A DNA stretch of 20,857 nt from Plakobranchus ocellatus (GCA_019648995.1 BLXT01002238.1:2334902-2355758), one strand, 5' to 3'; counted from the stretch's first letter, positions 12,301-20,788 are shown. The notes: generated by a model not told the origin, from the letters alone. Numbers and translations are program-made.

Positions 12301-15300
12301 TTTTTTTCTTTTTCAAATTTATAGCTTGCGTTTGGTGCAACATATACTGAGAGTTTTAATACATAAATATCGGATCAAGTTCATGCTTGCTTTTTTTTTT
12401 TTTTAAAACAAACATAAGGAAAGAGAATCACCATTCACAGTGGCAGCTTGAATTTTAAGTTGTGACAGGGTTTTAAATGAGTAGACATCTGGATGGATAA
12501 GACTGTAGAGGAATATTGAGGCAGGGCATTTTTTGAAAACTTAAAACAAAAACAGCCATGGTACAGAACTGAGAAGGGCTGGAAAAAAAAAACAGAATTT
12601 GAAAGTAGAATCATTAAAGTAACAGGAATGTAACAATGCACATTCCTATAAGCATTGATGTAACTGAAAACAGCAGGTTCCTCTCTTTATTCTTTCTTTT
12701 AGAGAGAATGCTCTCTTTACTCTTCCTCTGCTCATGCCTAGACCAGGAAAACCTTTTTTATCTTGATCATATATGCATTATTTGATCTTTATAGCCTGAA
12801 ATTATTTATTTTCCTATGGAGATACTCACATTGAAAGGATTGAAAGCAGCAATAGATGCTACTATTAGCAATGACCCTGATCTGTGGAGGGAGGAGGAAT
12901 CTATGGTTTCATGTATTTGCTGTGTTGAAGTTTTCTCACAGAAGTAACTCTCTAATCATCAAATGTCTAAGATCACTTCAAACTGATAATGATGTTACAG
13001 AAGATTTATACAAACTCAACTTTTGAGTATTGTTAATTAAGGCCCAAGTCACACCCACTAGACTAAAAAACAAACTTGTGTATATCTCTGCTTTCAATCA
13101 CTTATAGCATATGTGATCCATCTGCACAAAATGAGTTGTTTATCCTCAGTTACCCAAAAGAGACATTACAGTTGAAAAAAATTTTTTTTTCAAAATTTAA
13201 AATAATTGAACCTGTAATGCCCAACAAATATTTCAATATCTCTATCTTCAAATATTTTGTTTTATATCTCTATAGAGGGGCTTGCCTAAAAAGATATATT
13301 TTGTGCAGCAAGGGCAAGAAAAGATTACTTGATTAGGCCATTTTAGATTTATAACTATGTGAGTATAGACCAATTAATATGATATTGATTTATGTATTTT
13401 ATTTCTCTTCCACCTGTCAGTCTACGATATTTCTTAACACAAGTCTAAATCAGCCATAACTTGCACTATAAATTTTGCATAACTGATATATCTGAGAATT
13501 CCTTTGTTTGAAACCTACAGAAATGAAAATTAAAATATCAAGATTCTGGGACAAGATTTAAAAATTCTGGGGCAAGACTTAAAAATTGATTTAAGTCTCT
13601 TTATCGAGTCCTGTTCTTCAAATCCCGCCACCTCAGCATGTTAAGTTAAGACGTTTAAATATTGAGCAAGTGATTTAAGATATCTAATCTCCTTTTGTTT
13701 TGAATGTTTTAAAAAGTTTTAAACTTCCTCAGTTAGCATAGTAAAAAAGGATAATGTAACTTAATGTGCTTTTTCTAAAAATTTATATGAAACATATCAC
13801 CCATTAGGCCTGGTGTAATAAAAAATTCATACTGAAAGGAATGACAGCGGTAGAGTTTTAAAACCATATGGGGTGCACAGTGACAAATTTAAAACACAAA
13901 ATCAATTCCATCATTAAATATTTATCTGGGTATCAGTCACTATAAGTCGGATTCACAAGTAACAGTTTTGAAAAAAAAAAATTTGCTGTTGTTTTCCTTT
14001 TTTGGATCACTTTTTTCAAAGATTTAAAACCTCAATATTATGGCACAAAATTCCAATTTCTCTTATGTAATTTTCACTGTTGCACATCTCATTATATACA
14101 TTTTCTTGATACATTCACAGATTTAAAAAAGTGAAAATGTGACTTCGCCCTCATTTAGCCTAAGGGGCTGTTCAAATATAATCTTGCGACTTTTTGACTC
14201 CCCTTCCCATTCTTACACTTTTCTTACATTTGCCCCTCCCCCACAATACAAAGTAAGTAAATCACTCAAACTAGCAAAAATGGAAAATCAACATTCTAAT
14301 ATAAATATAGGGGACATAATACTGTTAGAGTGATTCATTTATTGATTGTATTTTAAGAATAGTTACCTCTCTCCTTATGTGTTATTTTTTATGTTGTCAT
14401 TATTTTTTTTTTCCTTTTTATTTTTTCACCTCAGAAAAGTGTAATATTACATTGGTTACCTCTGAAATTAAGTATTTGCATTTTGCTAACATTTTTCTGA
14501 AGAAGTCAGCTACTATACATTTGAAAAACTGTGGTAATAATATTTCAAACTATTGTCTGCAGTTAGGCATAAAAAAATATATAACACTATAAGTTTTCTT
14601 GAAATATTTACATTAATTTGTAAGGAATGTTTATAAACATCATACATATAATCAAGTACACAGAGACACTCACCCTCTTTTTACCATTTCAGGTACTACT
14701 TCTTTGCAGAGCATGAATGAGGATTTGACATTTGTATCAAACATCTGTAACCAGAAGTTATAGAGTCATGATTCAAAGCTACCATCAAATGCTTGCAGCG
14801 GTCAATATTTTTAAAAAAAAGTATTATTTTGATAACTCTATGAAAACTCTGGGTCACTAAATGTGTAACCACAAAATAACATTATAAAATAATCATAACT
14901 CTATAAATTATTCATTCAGCTTAATATTTTCTGGTAACAGATGAGACTTGAGGTCACATGAGAGTCATAAGCTGTGAAAGAGAGCATTGCAAAAATACAA
15001 ACAAGAAATGAAAGTCATATGTCAAGTATTGATAAAAGAGAAGGAGTATGAAACATCTACATGAACATGCTTTGATTCAGCATTCTTTCTGTAAAAATTC
15101 AATAGTCGTCTTCTTTTACTTCTTTTCAAAGGTAAAACTTTTGAAATATTTTGGCGTTCACCCACCCATCTGTGTTGAGGACATGAGAGCTGCTTTGGAA
15201 GAACTAGCATCAGACATGGTAGCCATTCTCATACTGCAGCTTGAGATGGAGATTGAGTCAATGCCAGGCAAATTGAGTACTATTTTAATCCACCTACTAA

Positions 15301-18300
15301 CAGTTCATCTTCCCACAGCCTTGTGAGGTATTTGGGAGCTAAATTAGAACTGCAAAGACTTTCTGGGACCCAAAGTTGCAAAATAGTATGAGGAAGTAAG
15401 GGAAAAGCCACACAAATGGCTTTTGATGGATTCCAATCTTTTTCCTGTTACGAAATGAAAAGTAAAACAGGAAATCAAGAATATTTTTACATGTATAGAA
15501 GTGTGATCAAAGTTCCGTACAAAAAATGATCCATGTTGAAGGAGAACCTTGACGGAGTCGGATGAAAAAATTTCCTCTCTAAAGCGCATTTGAATATGTG
15601 GCAAGCAGTAAAATCTGAATTTTTTGTTAAAATGATTTTCTCCACTTCAGCCTCATCACTGGATCTACGGTGTAAAGGAAGTGAGGTTGAGTGCTTCACA
15701 ACGAAAAAACTGATTATTCCTCCACCACCATTTCAGATAAATTTTGTGATCATGTTAAAAGAGGAAAAGCATTTGAAAATTTCATTATGAAGTATGAGTT
15801 GGAAAATATCAGCATCAAAAGAGACTGGGTCAGTCCTCCTAGGAATGAAGTCTAGACACAAATGAATCAATAGATTGGAGAACAAAAAAAAACAAAATAA
15901 CACACATTTACAGTATTTTGAGGAACTTACCATTAATTGACAAATTCTGTGCTCTGATCGTGGTTTTCTGATTCAAAATAAGCCTTACTATTATTGAAAG
16001 CACCATGTAAAAATTCCACAGAAGGGTAGTGGTTCCCACCTATAACCCACAACTATTGGAGAACAAAAAAAAACAAAATAACACACATTTACAGTATTTT
16101 GAGGAACTTTACCATTAATTGACAAATTCTGTGCTCTGATCGTGGTTTTCTGATTCAAAATAAGCCTTACTATTATTGAAAGCACCATGTAAAAATTCCA
16201 CAGAAGGGTAGTGGTTCCCACCTATAACCCACAACCAAATTTCCTTGGCCAACATATATGCCATTCATGTGGTATTGTCGGTTTTAATTATAATGTGACT
16301 GTGAGAGTAGTTCACATAAAGCTTGGAATTGCAGCAATACAGCTTCCATTTAAACAGTGTTCTTTTGGAGATTCTGTTCTACAGTATTCCAGTTCTTCCC
16401 TGTGTTAACATTTTTTCTGAGAAGCCACCATATGACTAAACTACTGTTATTAGAAAAATTCTCATCCAGTTGCAACAAGCTGCAGGTAATGCAGATAACA
16501 GAGGAGCAAAGAGAAATCGAGGTTTTTTTTATAAAGGGAGTATAGTAATATAGTGGAAAAAGGATATTATCAAATCCAGAAAAACTACAAAAAAAAAAAC
16601 CAATATGTAAGTCATATTCTTAAGGAAAAAAGTAATATGACCATACATGAAATTGTACAGCCTCTCAAGGCCAGGGAATACAAATTAATTTAAATGATTA
16701 GGCTAATCATTGATAGTAATCAGGTTTTAAATCACAAAATACTGCATGTTACAGGTCATAAAAAAAACAAATGAAAAAAAGTGTACACAGATGACATAAA
16801 AGGCACAAACAGCTAGACCAAAACAGACTGTGATAACAGGTCCATGGCATAAATAATCTAAGTATTAGCTGACTTTAAAGTATGCAAACCATTGCCAAGT
16901 CAACATAGTGAAACTATGGGTTGCCTATTTTTCATGTGACCCAGTCACATGTGTTACCATAAAATAAGCTTTAAAAAATGTTAACATGTTTTAAACAAAC
17001 TTCACTGACCTTATCATATGCTTCCTCTGGAGTCTGTAAAAAAAATTGGAAGACAAATTTATATTGAAGAAGTTGAGAGCATGGCTCGAACTTTTATGCT
17101 TACATTTGGTCTTTATAGTTGACTAAGATGAACATTCTAAGTGTTTAAACTTGATCAATGACTTCAACCTTCACATGTCTTCTCGAATAGACACTTCATT
17201 AACATGTTTGCAAACTTTGATATCTAAATCTAGATCAGAAAAGTTGGCATGATTTTCAATGAGGACAGTTTTCATTTTGAAAATTTATACTTTGTTTGGA
17301 TAAGTATACATACAATTTTTTTTTTAATTAATATCACAGATTTATGATTTTATCTCTCCATTTGAAACTCACATTTAGAGTTGGTCCAAAAAAGGTACTA
17401 GCTGCTGCATTTGAGACAAGAATATCAACACCTCCGAATTTAGCAGATGTCTGAATTATGGAAAAAGAAAAACATTAAGTTTTATATAAGCTATTTTATT
17501 TATAGACCAAGTGAAATGAGTTTTTTCTTTAAGTCAAAATACCATACCTCCTAAACTATTGATATAGATTAAATGTCTAAGATAAGATCAAAATGCATTC
17601 AAGCACATCATTCTAGGAAGCAAACAAATAAGTTTAAAGATCATATGCATGCAGGGGCAGTTCATATGAAGTGATTAAAAACCAAAAAAGACAAGCACTA
17701 CTTAAACTTACAAGCACAGCAAAAAACAAATTTAAACTCAAAGTAAAAAGAATATTTGGAACAGTTATACAGCTGTACATCAAAATTTTTGCCAGTATAT
17801 AGCTTGAAGGATTGCAAATGTTCCAACTAAGATTATTATTTCCTGAGTATGTGATACATAGTATAAAGGTCTTCGCATACAGTGGCACATAGACCCACAT
17901 TTCTAAATTCCACTTTTTTTTTCTTTTTCAACCCTCATCTTCATCCTAAAAAGAGACAGCAACCTTGTCTAAATATTTAATTCTAACTTTTGTTAAAATT
18001 ACATCCCTTTCTAACTTTAATCTTAATACTTAAATAAGGTCTAAAAAATCATCATACTTCTAACTCGTGACTGCGACTTTTTTTTTTTAATTCTCTCTTG
18101 CTTCCAGTCAAAGTATTCACTTTTGACTTTATCCAAGACGTGATTCTGACTGAGCAATAATACTTTATGTTACATTCTGTCTAAATGTTTTCTTCTAACC
18201 TTTGAATGCTGGGCAATATGAGACTCAAAATGAGAATTATGATAACTAAATAAAAAAAATTAAAAAGAGCCTGACTCATTGTGCTTTCACCTCTTCCAAC

Positions 18301-19580
18301 AGTTTTTTTCGATCTTCGTTTTTGCCAACATGACACACAACACCTTCAACATCAAGGTTTTCTTTCCTCAGGGTTTGCACAGCTGCGTCAACATTTTTCT
18401 GTTTCCTGCTGCTGATCATAACTTTAGCCCCATCCTGACCAAGTCTACGAGCAATAGCAAAACCAATTCTTGCAACACACAAACCGAAAAAAAAAGAAAC
18501 AAAATTAGCAATGAAATGATTGAAGTCTTCACTCAAAATTCACTAAAAAGCTTGATTAAGTATGTTTTCTTTCCTTAAGAAGCATAGTAAAAATAGAAGT
18601 TCATGAACATGAGAAAAGCTTCTCATAGTCAAAATTATTTTTTTTAATTCTTAAAACAGTGTTAGAGGAATGCACAGTTCAGGATATAAATTACAATTAC
18701 AGTGTATTTTTTTTTTTGTCTTTAAATCACCCGTAAAAATTTCTTTTAAAATATGAAGCTGCTGATATAATAGACGCTCCATTAAATTATTGGATAGTTG
18801 CGGTTCTGCATGAGTGACTTTAAATGAAACCCATTGTTTAAAAGTAAAAATTACTTACTTCTCTATGTGTGGAAATTTCTTAGACATGTTACAGACTTTC
18901 TGTAAAGAAAGCATTAGAATTTTTTTTTATTTTTTATTTGAACATAATTTTTCTCATTTGGACTTGGTGGTGTAGGCTCATAACTGACTCTACATTGCAT
19001 GACATTAAAATTTTGGACAGTTGATGCAGTTAGCTTTTAACAGCACTGCTGGCATTATTTTTTTGTTTTTTTGGTGTTTTTTTTATCCTGCTTTACTATC
19101 TTATCAAAGTGGACTGACATAAAAAAAACTACAGAGAAAAAAAAAGAAACAAAAATGGAGAATAATATAATTACTCTCAAATGTCAAGAGACCTTTTGAC
19201 GCTAACATGACATTATATTCACCTTTCACCTCTGCTAGGTAGTAAAAATTAATATTCCTTGGTCGAGTGCCAAGAAAAAGAAACCTATCCAAATTTACTG
19301 ATTTTTTAATAACTCACTATGTCACTCAGTGATTGTCTCTTTTGATAGAGAAAAATAATTACCAATTTTAAAAATCTTGTTTGCATTCCTCATCTATTCA
19401 TTTAATTTTTTTTTTTTTAATTAATTGGCATTGAAATGTTAAAAACATTAAAATCCTCATTTTTGCCATAAAGCAAAAGTGAGAATTATAATGATTTATC
19501 ATGATTTATAACTCTACTCACCCTTCAGTGGATGCAGTCACAATGGCAACTTTGCCAGCTAGTTTAGCTGCTGCTGACAT
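3245..19580 (-). CDS. DHRS4: DHRS4-like peroxisomal NADPH-dependent carbonyl/retinal reductase, nine coding exons
   Basis: The exons join in frame to 768 nt, which is 255 residues plus TAA. This is the classical short-chain dehydrogenase/reductase fold. TASTEGIG at residues 15-22 is the dinucleotide-binding turn. SSRK at 39-42 places Arg41/Lys42 where this family prefers NADPH. VCHVGK (64-69) and SNAA (92-95) are typical of DHRS4. The catalytic tetrad is Asn118, Ser146, Tyr159 and Lys163 (YSLTK). [10 protein letters not shown] (181-190) is the conserved segment after the active site. The protein ends in SRL, a type 1 peroxisomal targeting signal as in mammalian DHRS4. Known family members reduce retinal, other carbonyls and dicarbonyls in peroxisomes; that role is inferred from the family. 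The length is close to the 260-residue mammalian form without a mitochondrial leader. All internal junctions use GT-AG and phases agree. I see no frameshift or stop, so the gene looks intact. The start is the first ATG after a splice acceptor; an upstream exon could add residues. Confidence 0.93.
4814..4822. repeat. Candidate target-site duplication of LINE copy A, tail side
   Basis: TTTCAATAA, identical to 5394-5402 and abutting the (TGA)n tail. At nine AT-rich bases it is weaker evidence than the repeat around copy B. Confidence 0.55.
4823..5393 (-). mobile_element. 5'-truncated RTE-like LINE, copy A (C-terminal reverse transcriptase region)
   Basis: Read on the minus strand, this 571-bp piece encodes the C-terminal part of an RTE-type LINE polyprotein. 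Recognisable blocks are [63 protein letters not shown] and, after one stop, [14 protein letters not shown]. One in-frame TGA (4974-4972) interrupts the GKRSR-RQREK region where a Gly codon is usual. Otherwise the frame is open, so the copy seems fairly young. Its terminal stop (4839-4837) is the first unit of a (TGA)5 tail that ends the element. A 9-bp direct repeat, TTTCAATAA, lies at 4814-4822 and 5394-5402 and is a candidate target-site duplication. It lacks the endonuclease and the catalytic palm motifs. The clade assignment is by pattern memory and has not been tested by phylogeny. Confidence 0.8.
5394..5402. repeat. Candidate target-site duplication of LINE copy A, truncated 5' side
   Basis: TTTCAATAA, the partner of 4814-4822. 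The coding resemblance of copy A begins immediately inside it, which supports it as the junction. Confidence 0.55.
5550..5562. repeat. Target-site duplication of LINE copy B, tail side
   Basis: TTATAACAAGAAC, identical to 7621-7633 and directly abutting the TGA-rich tail of copy B. Confidence 0.8.
5563..7620 (-). mobile_element. 5'-truncated RTE-like LINE, copy B (reverse transcriptase, degenerate)
   Basis: This 2058-bp minus-strand element begins in the linker between endonuclease and reverse transcriptase. Visible blocks are [48 protein letters not shown], motif [12 protein letters not shown] (6639-6607), [18 protein letters not shown], motif C YTDD (6342-6331, usually YADD) and [10 protein letters not shown] then [12 protein letters not shown]. 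It ends in MIAN..STQGI, stop and a TGA-rich tail. Several frameshifts and stops break the frame, so it cannot encode an active enzyme. The 13-bp perfect repeat TTATAACAAGAAC at 5550-5562 and 7621-7633 marks the target-site duplication. The apurinic endonuclease domain is absent through 5' truncation. Confidence 0.85.
7621..7633. repeat. Target-site duplication of LINE copy B, truncated 5' side
   Basis: TTATAACAAGAAC, the second copy of the 13-bp direct repeat. It fixes the 5' end of the insertion at 7620. Confidence 0.8.
7861..7980 (+). mobile_element. Short LINE reverse-transcriptase relic on the plus strand
   Basis: The plus strand reads NSRKSQKTT, a stop, then [20 protein letters not shown]. 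The EDFNYLGSI block resembles the region just after the palm domain of many LINE reverse transcriptases (F-x-YLGS). Only about 40 codons are recognisable, and one stop interrupts them. It is opposite in orientation to copies A and B and lies outside copy B's target-site duplication, so it is a separate insertion. Confidence 0.4.
8166..8221 (-). CDS. DHRS4: DHRS4 coding exon 8 (residues 200-217 plus two bases)
   Basis: The exon encodes [18 protein letters not shown] with Arg218 split across the junction. This is the substrate-loop helix leading to the IPMGR turn found in invertebrate family members. The acceptor is TTTCAG and the donor GTGAGT. Confidence 0.92.
8222..9366 (-). other. DHRS4 intron 7
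   Basis: Intron of about 1.15 kb. The 107-codon plus-strand frame at 8811-9134 is a hydrophobic, low-information frame typical of chance in AT-rich DNA. A less AT-rich patch at 9190-9260 is not recognised. Confidence 0.8.
9367..9501 (-). CDS. DHRS4: DHRS4 coding exon 7 (residues 155-199), active-site Tyr-Lys
   Basis: This exon holds the catalytic YSLTK motif (Tyr159, Lys163), followed by [18 protein letters not shown] and the conserved [18 protein letters not shown]. The acceptor is GTTTAG. The donor is GCG|GTTTGT, chosen because it keeps phase 0 and the usual family spacing into the next exon ([12 protein letters not shown]). Confidence 0.92.
9502..11716 (-). other. DHRS4 intron 6
   Basis: Intron of about 2.2 kb. 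It is AT-rich. A stretch around 10490-10560 has weak resemblance to a tRNA-derived SINE head. No coding or RNA feature is supported. Confidence 0.8.
11717..11768 (-). CDS. DHRS4: DHRS4 coding exon 6 (residues 137-154)
   Basis: The exon encodes [17 protein letters not shown] after the split Gly137. Ser146, the second Ser of VSS, lies 13 residues before the catalytic Tyr, as expected for the active-site serine. The acceptor is TTTTCAG and the donor GTACGT. Confidence 0.91.
13543..13584. repeat. 21-bp tandem doublet
   Basis: ATTCTGGGACAAGATTTAAA and its near copy ATTCTGGGGCAAGACTTAAA follow each other with a 21-bp period and two differences. Confidence 0.75.
14150..14260. repeat. Possible foldback/MITE end relic
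   Basis: CCTAAGGGGCTGTTCAAATA followed by a C-rich, T-rich stretch with CCCC blocks resembles the ends of a widespread class of invertebrate foldback elements, in which a GGGCxGTTCAAAT terminus is followed by CCCCTCCCCC tracts. I did not find the inverted partner, so this is a weak call. Confidence 0.3.
14674..14744 (-). CDS. DHRS4: DHRS4 coding exon 5 (residues 114-136 plus two bases)
   Basis: The exon encodes [20 protein letters not shown] and then VKR. Asn118 in DTNVK is the tetrad asparagine. The acceptor is TTACAG and the donor GTGAGT. The Gly137 codon is split with exon 6, rebuilding the family's KRGGGS motif. Confidence 0.92.
15050..16530 (-). mobile_element. Decayed DIRS-like tyrosine-recombinase retrotransposon
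   Basis: The minus strand holds two DIRS-type domains in the expected order. The RNase H-like part includes [12 protein letters not shown] (from 16406), MEAVLL.FQALCEL, KTDNTT (TDNTT at 16282-16268) and [10 protein letters not shown] (16252-16223), then a degraded counterpart of the family's HLPG motif. About 0.7 kb further on is a recombinase C-terminal block, IPHKAVGR[20 protein letters not shown] (last part 15304-15257), followed by CSMR (15238-15227) at the place of the catalytic HSxR. The His is lost and I see no convincing catalytic Tyr. Several stops and at least one frameshift near 16300 make it inactive. Boundaries are approximate, and terminal repeats were not found. RNase H plus tyrosine recombinase argues for DIRS or a relative rather than an LTR element or LINE. 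Confidence 0.65.
15874..16235. repeat. 181-bp tandem duplication (two copies)
   Basis: Copy 1 is 15874-16053 and copy 2 is 16055-16235. They appear identical except for one extra T in copy 2 in the phrase GGAACT(T)TACC. Each carries the end of the RNase H-like segment of the DIRS relic. The near-identity shows a recent duplication, or an assembly error. Confidence 0.9.
17010..17033 (-). CDS. DHRS4: DHRS4 coding exon 4, a 24-nt microexon (residues 106-113)
   Basis: The exon is only eight codons, TPEEAYDK, flanked by TTACAG and GTCAGT. It matches the VTEEVWDK segment of mammalian DHRS4 and keeps phase 0 on both sides. Without it the conserved spacing between FFG and the catalytic Asn motif (DTNVK) would be eight residues short, which supports its reality. 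Confidence 0.88.
17034..17372 (-). other. DHRS4 intron 3
   Basis: Intron of 339 bp between exon 3 and the microexon. No feature recognised. Confidence 0.85.
17373..17450 (-). CDS. DHRS4: DHRS4 coding exon 3 (residues 80-105)
   Basis: This 26-codon exon encodes [20 protein letters not shown] and then FGPTLN. SNAA replaces the classical NNAG motif that stabilises the central sheet, as is usual in DHRS4. The acceptor is TTCAG and the donor GTGAGT; both boundaries are phase 0. Confidence 0.92.
17451..18290 (-). other. DHRS4 intron 2
   Basis: Intron of 840 bp. It is AT-rich and I see nothing recognisable inside. The open frame at 17634-17900 has no family resemblance and looks like chance. Confidence 0.85.
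18291..18468 (-). CDS. DHRS4: DHRS4 coding exon 2 (residues 20-79)
   Basis: This exon encodes [16 protein letters not shown] onward, through SSRK and [16 protein letters not shown], so it carries most of the cofactor-binding half. The acceptor is GCAAG, weaker than the usual CAG or TAG. I chose the donor GAG|GTGAAA. Reading four codons further gives VKAQ and then an in-frame TGA, and the spacing to the next conserved block ([11 protein letters not shown]) matches mammalian DHRS4 only with the earlier donor. Confidence 0.9.
18469..19521 (-). other. DHRS4 intron 1
   Basis: Intron of about 1.05 kb with GT-AG ends. It contains several T and A homopolymers (for example near 18705, 18920 and 19405) but no repeat, RNA gene or coding segment that I recognise. 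Confidence 0.85.
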
Positions 19581-19581
19581 C
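19522..19581 (-). CDS. DHRS4: DHRS4 coding exon 1 (residues 1-19 plus two bases)
   Basis: The ATG is at 19580-19578 and begins [19 protein letters not shown]. The donor is GTGAGT at 19521-19516. The codon for Gly20 is split with exon 2. One non-coding base (19581) lies between the ATG and an AG preceded by a pyrimidine-rich stretch, so this is an internal exon of the mRNA and not the first one. Confidence 0.9.
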
Positions 19582-19610
19582 CTAGAATGAAAGTAATAAA
19601 TATCAAAAGT
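19582..19610 (-). promoter_or_regulatory. 3' splice site (acceptor) just upstream of the DHRS4 start codon
   Basis: On the minus strand the bases before the ATG read as a pyrimidine-rich run, TTTATTACTTTCATTCTAG, then G and ATG. This is as good an acceptor as those of the coding exons. It implies a 5' UTR intron with a leader exon further upstream, or a trans-splicing acceptor in lineages that use spliced leaders. I could not identify the matching donor. Confidence 0.65.
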
Positions 19611-20640
19611 ATTACATTGAATCTAGGTCAGCTGTCACTCATCCAGGTGTAATTTGATACTGTAGAAACACAAATCAAGGAGAGGAATGCTGGGAAAGGG
19701 AAAGGTCCAGGAAAGGGGAAAAAACAAATATATAAAGAGGAGGGTGGAGGCATGTCCATAAATGAGGAAGAATATGAGGAGATATTTAGAACGTTGTGAA
19801 ACCAGTTCTTATGAATTGAACTTATCACATTAAAAGAAATTTTGAGTAAAAAGTAGCAGTATTTTAAATTTGCTTAAATCCCTACCTTTAAAATATATGT
19901 ACGCTTTTTAATTAGCTTTGATTAGGCTTTTAGGTCAAAGAAATTTATAATTCAGCCTTACATTGTCCTTTTAGTAAATGTAATTGTTTGCAAGAGCAAG
20001 AGTCTTTTGACTTTGTATCTTAACTCTGAGTGTCTATTCCCAACTGGTGTGACCCGTCTGATTTGCACCCTCTTCCAAACACTTCTTCTTCATCAGATAC
20101 CAAAGGAAGACACTGTGATACATCTCCTATTTTATTTTTGCCTTAAGCAAAGATATTATGGCAGGAAATATTGACCATGAAACCCTAGTGTTTATTCGTA
20201 CTTTGCTATTAAAGAACGTATTGAAAAATACCATAAGAATACTACAGCTCAATTCTTAAAACACAAGCAGAAAAAATTCCACCATCCAACTCTCAGTGTA
20301 GGCAGTTCCAGTACACTAAAGTGTTACCTCCTCTAGCTTTCGTACATTTACATTAATTTCAATTCATACTATCTCCTGCTCTCTGCCCTTCTCTCTAAAT
20401 CCCTTTTCTGTTCCACCTATCTTCCTCTTTGAATTTATTAAAGACTCAACATTAAGAATTGTATGATCACCGCTGTATTTAGATGTTATAAAACCTAAGG
20501 AATCAAATCAATGCCTGTACGCCATGAAATTGATTATTTATTCGATCTCTCAAATAGTGTGACAAGAAATGAATGGAAATATTTTGTGTTGCCTCCAAAA
20601 CAAAAGAAAGAAATAGATTACGATATTAATAATACTACAA
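19582..20640. other. 5' flank or leader intron of DHRS4, no recognised gene
   Basis: This should hold the promoter or part of a 5' UTR intron. A purine-rich patch lies at about 19675-19790, which reads pyrimidine-rich on the gene strand. No convincing TATA box, leader exon or coding segment was identified. Confidence 0.6.
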
Positions 20641-20726
20641 CTTATATATGTTTATATGTTAATGATAATAATCATAATAATGAAAATAATAATGACAATA
20701 GTAGCAACAGCAGCAGCAGCAATAGC

Positions 20727-20760
<34 letters not shown>

Positions 20761-20788
20761 TTAATAGTAGTAGTAGTAGAAGTTGTAA

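Larger units (their letters stand above)
11769..14673 (-). other. DHRS4 intron 5
   Basis: Intron of about 2.9 kb. It holds a 21-bp tandem doublet at 13543-13584, a possible tRNA-like B box near 13619, and a possible foldback-transposon end near 14150-14260. A plus-strand 44-codon frame at 12816-12947 has mixed composition but no recognised family. The rest shows nothing I can name. Confidence 0.8.
14745..17009 (-). other. DHRS4 intron 4, hosting a DIRS-like relic
   Basis: Intron of about 2.27 kb. About 1.5 kb of it is a decayed DIRS-like retrotransposon (about 15050-16530), listed separately. The remaining 16530-17009 is AT-rich without recognisable content apart from a short hairpin at 16933-16951 (CATGTGAC, three-base loop, GTCACATG). 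Confidence 0.85.

Noticed and set aside
12816-12947. 44-codon plus-strand frame ([20 protein letters not shown]...)
   Set aside because: Its composition is more protein-like than its neighbours, but no family is recognised and no splice or promoter context supports it.
15991-16221. 76-codon minus-strand frame containing a repeated peptide
   Set aside because: The internal repeat reflects the 181-bp DNA duplication in the DIRS relic, and the frame is not that of the element's domain throughout.
15050-16530. Endogenous retrovirus or LTR element as the source of the RNase H segment
   Set aside because: The recombinase-type TVSRWIK block downstream and the lack of integrase or protease motifs fit a DIRS-like element better.
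18276-18290. Extension of DHRS4 exon 2 through VKAQ to a TGA stop
   Set aside because: The family spacing and the phase-0 join to exon 3 both require the earlier donor at 18290-18289.
18279-18578. Plus-strand frame opposite DHRS4 exon 2
   Set aside because: It is the antisense shadow of a real exon.
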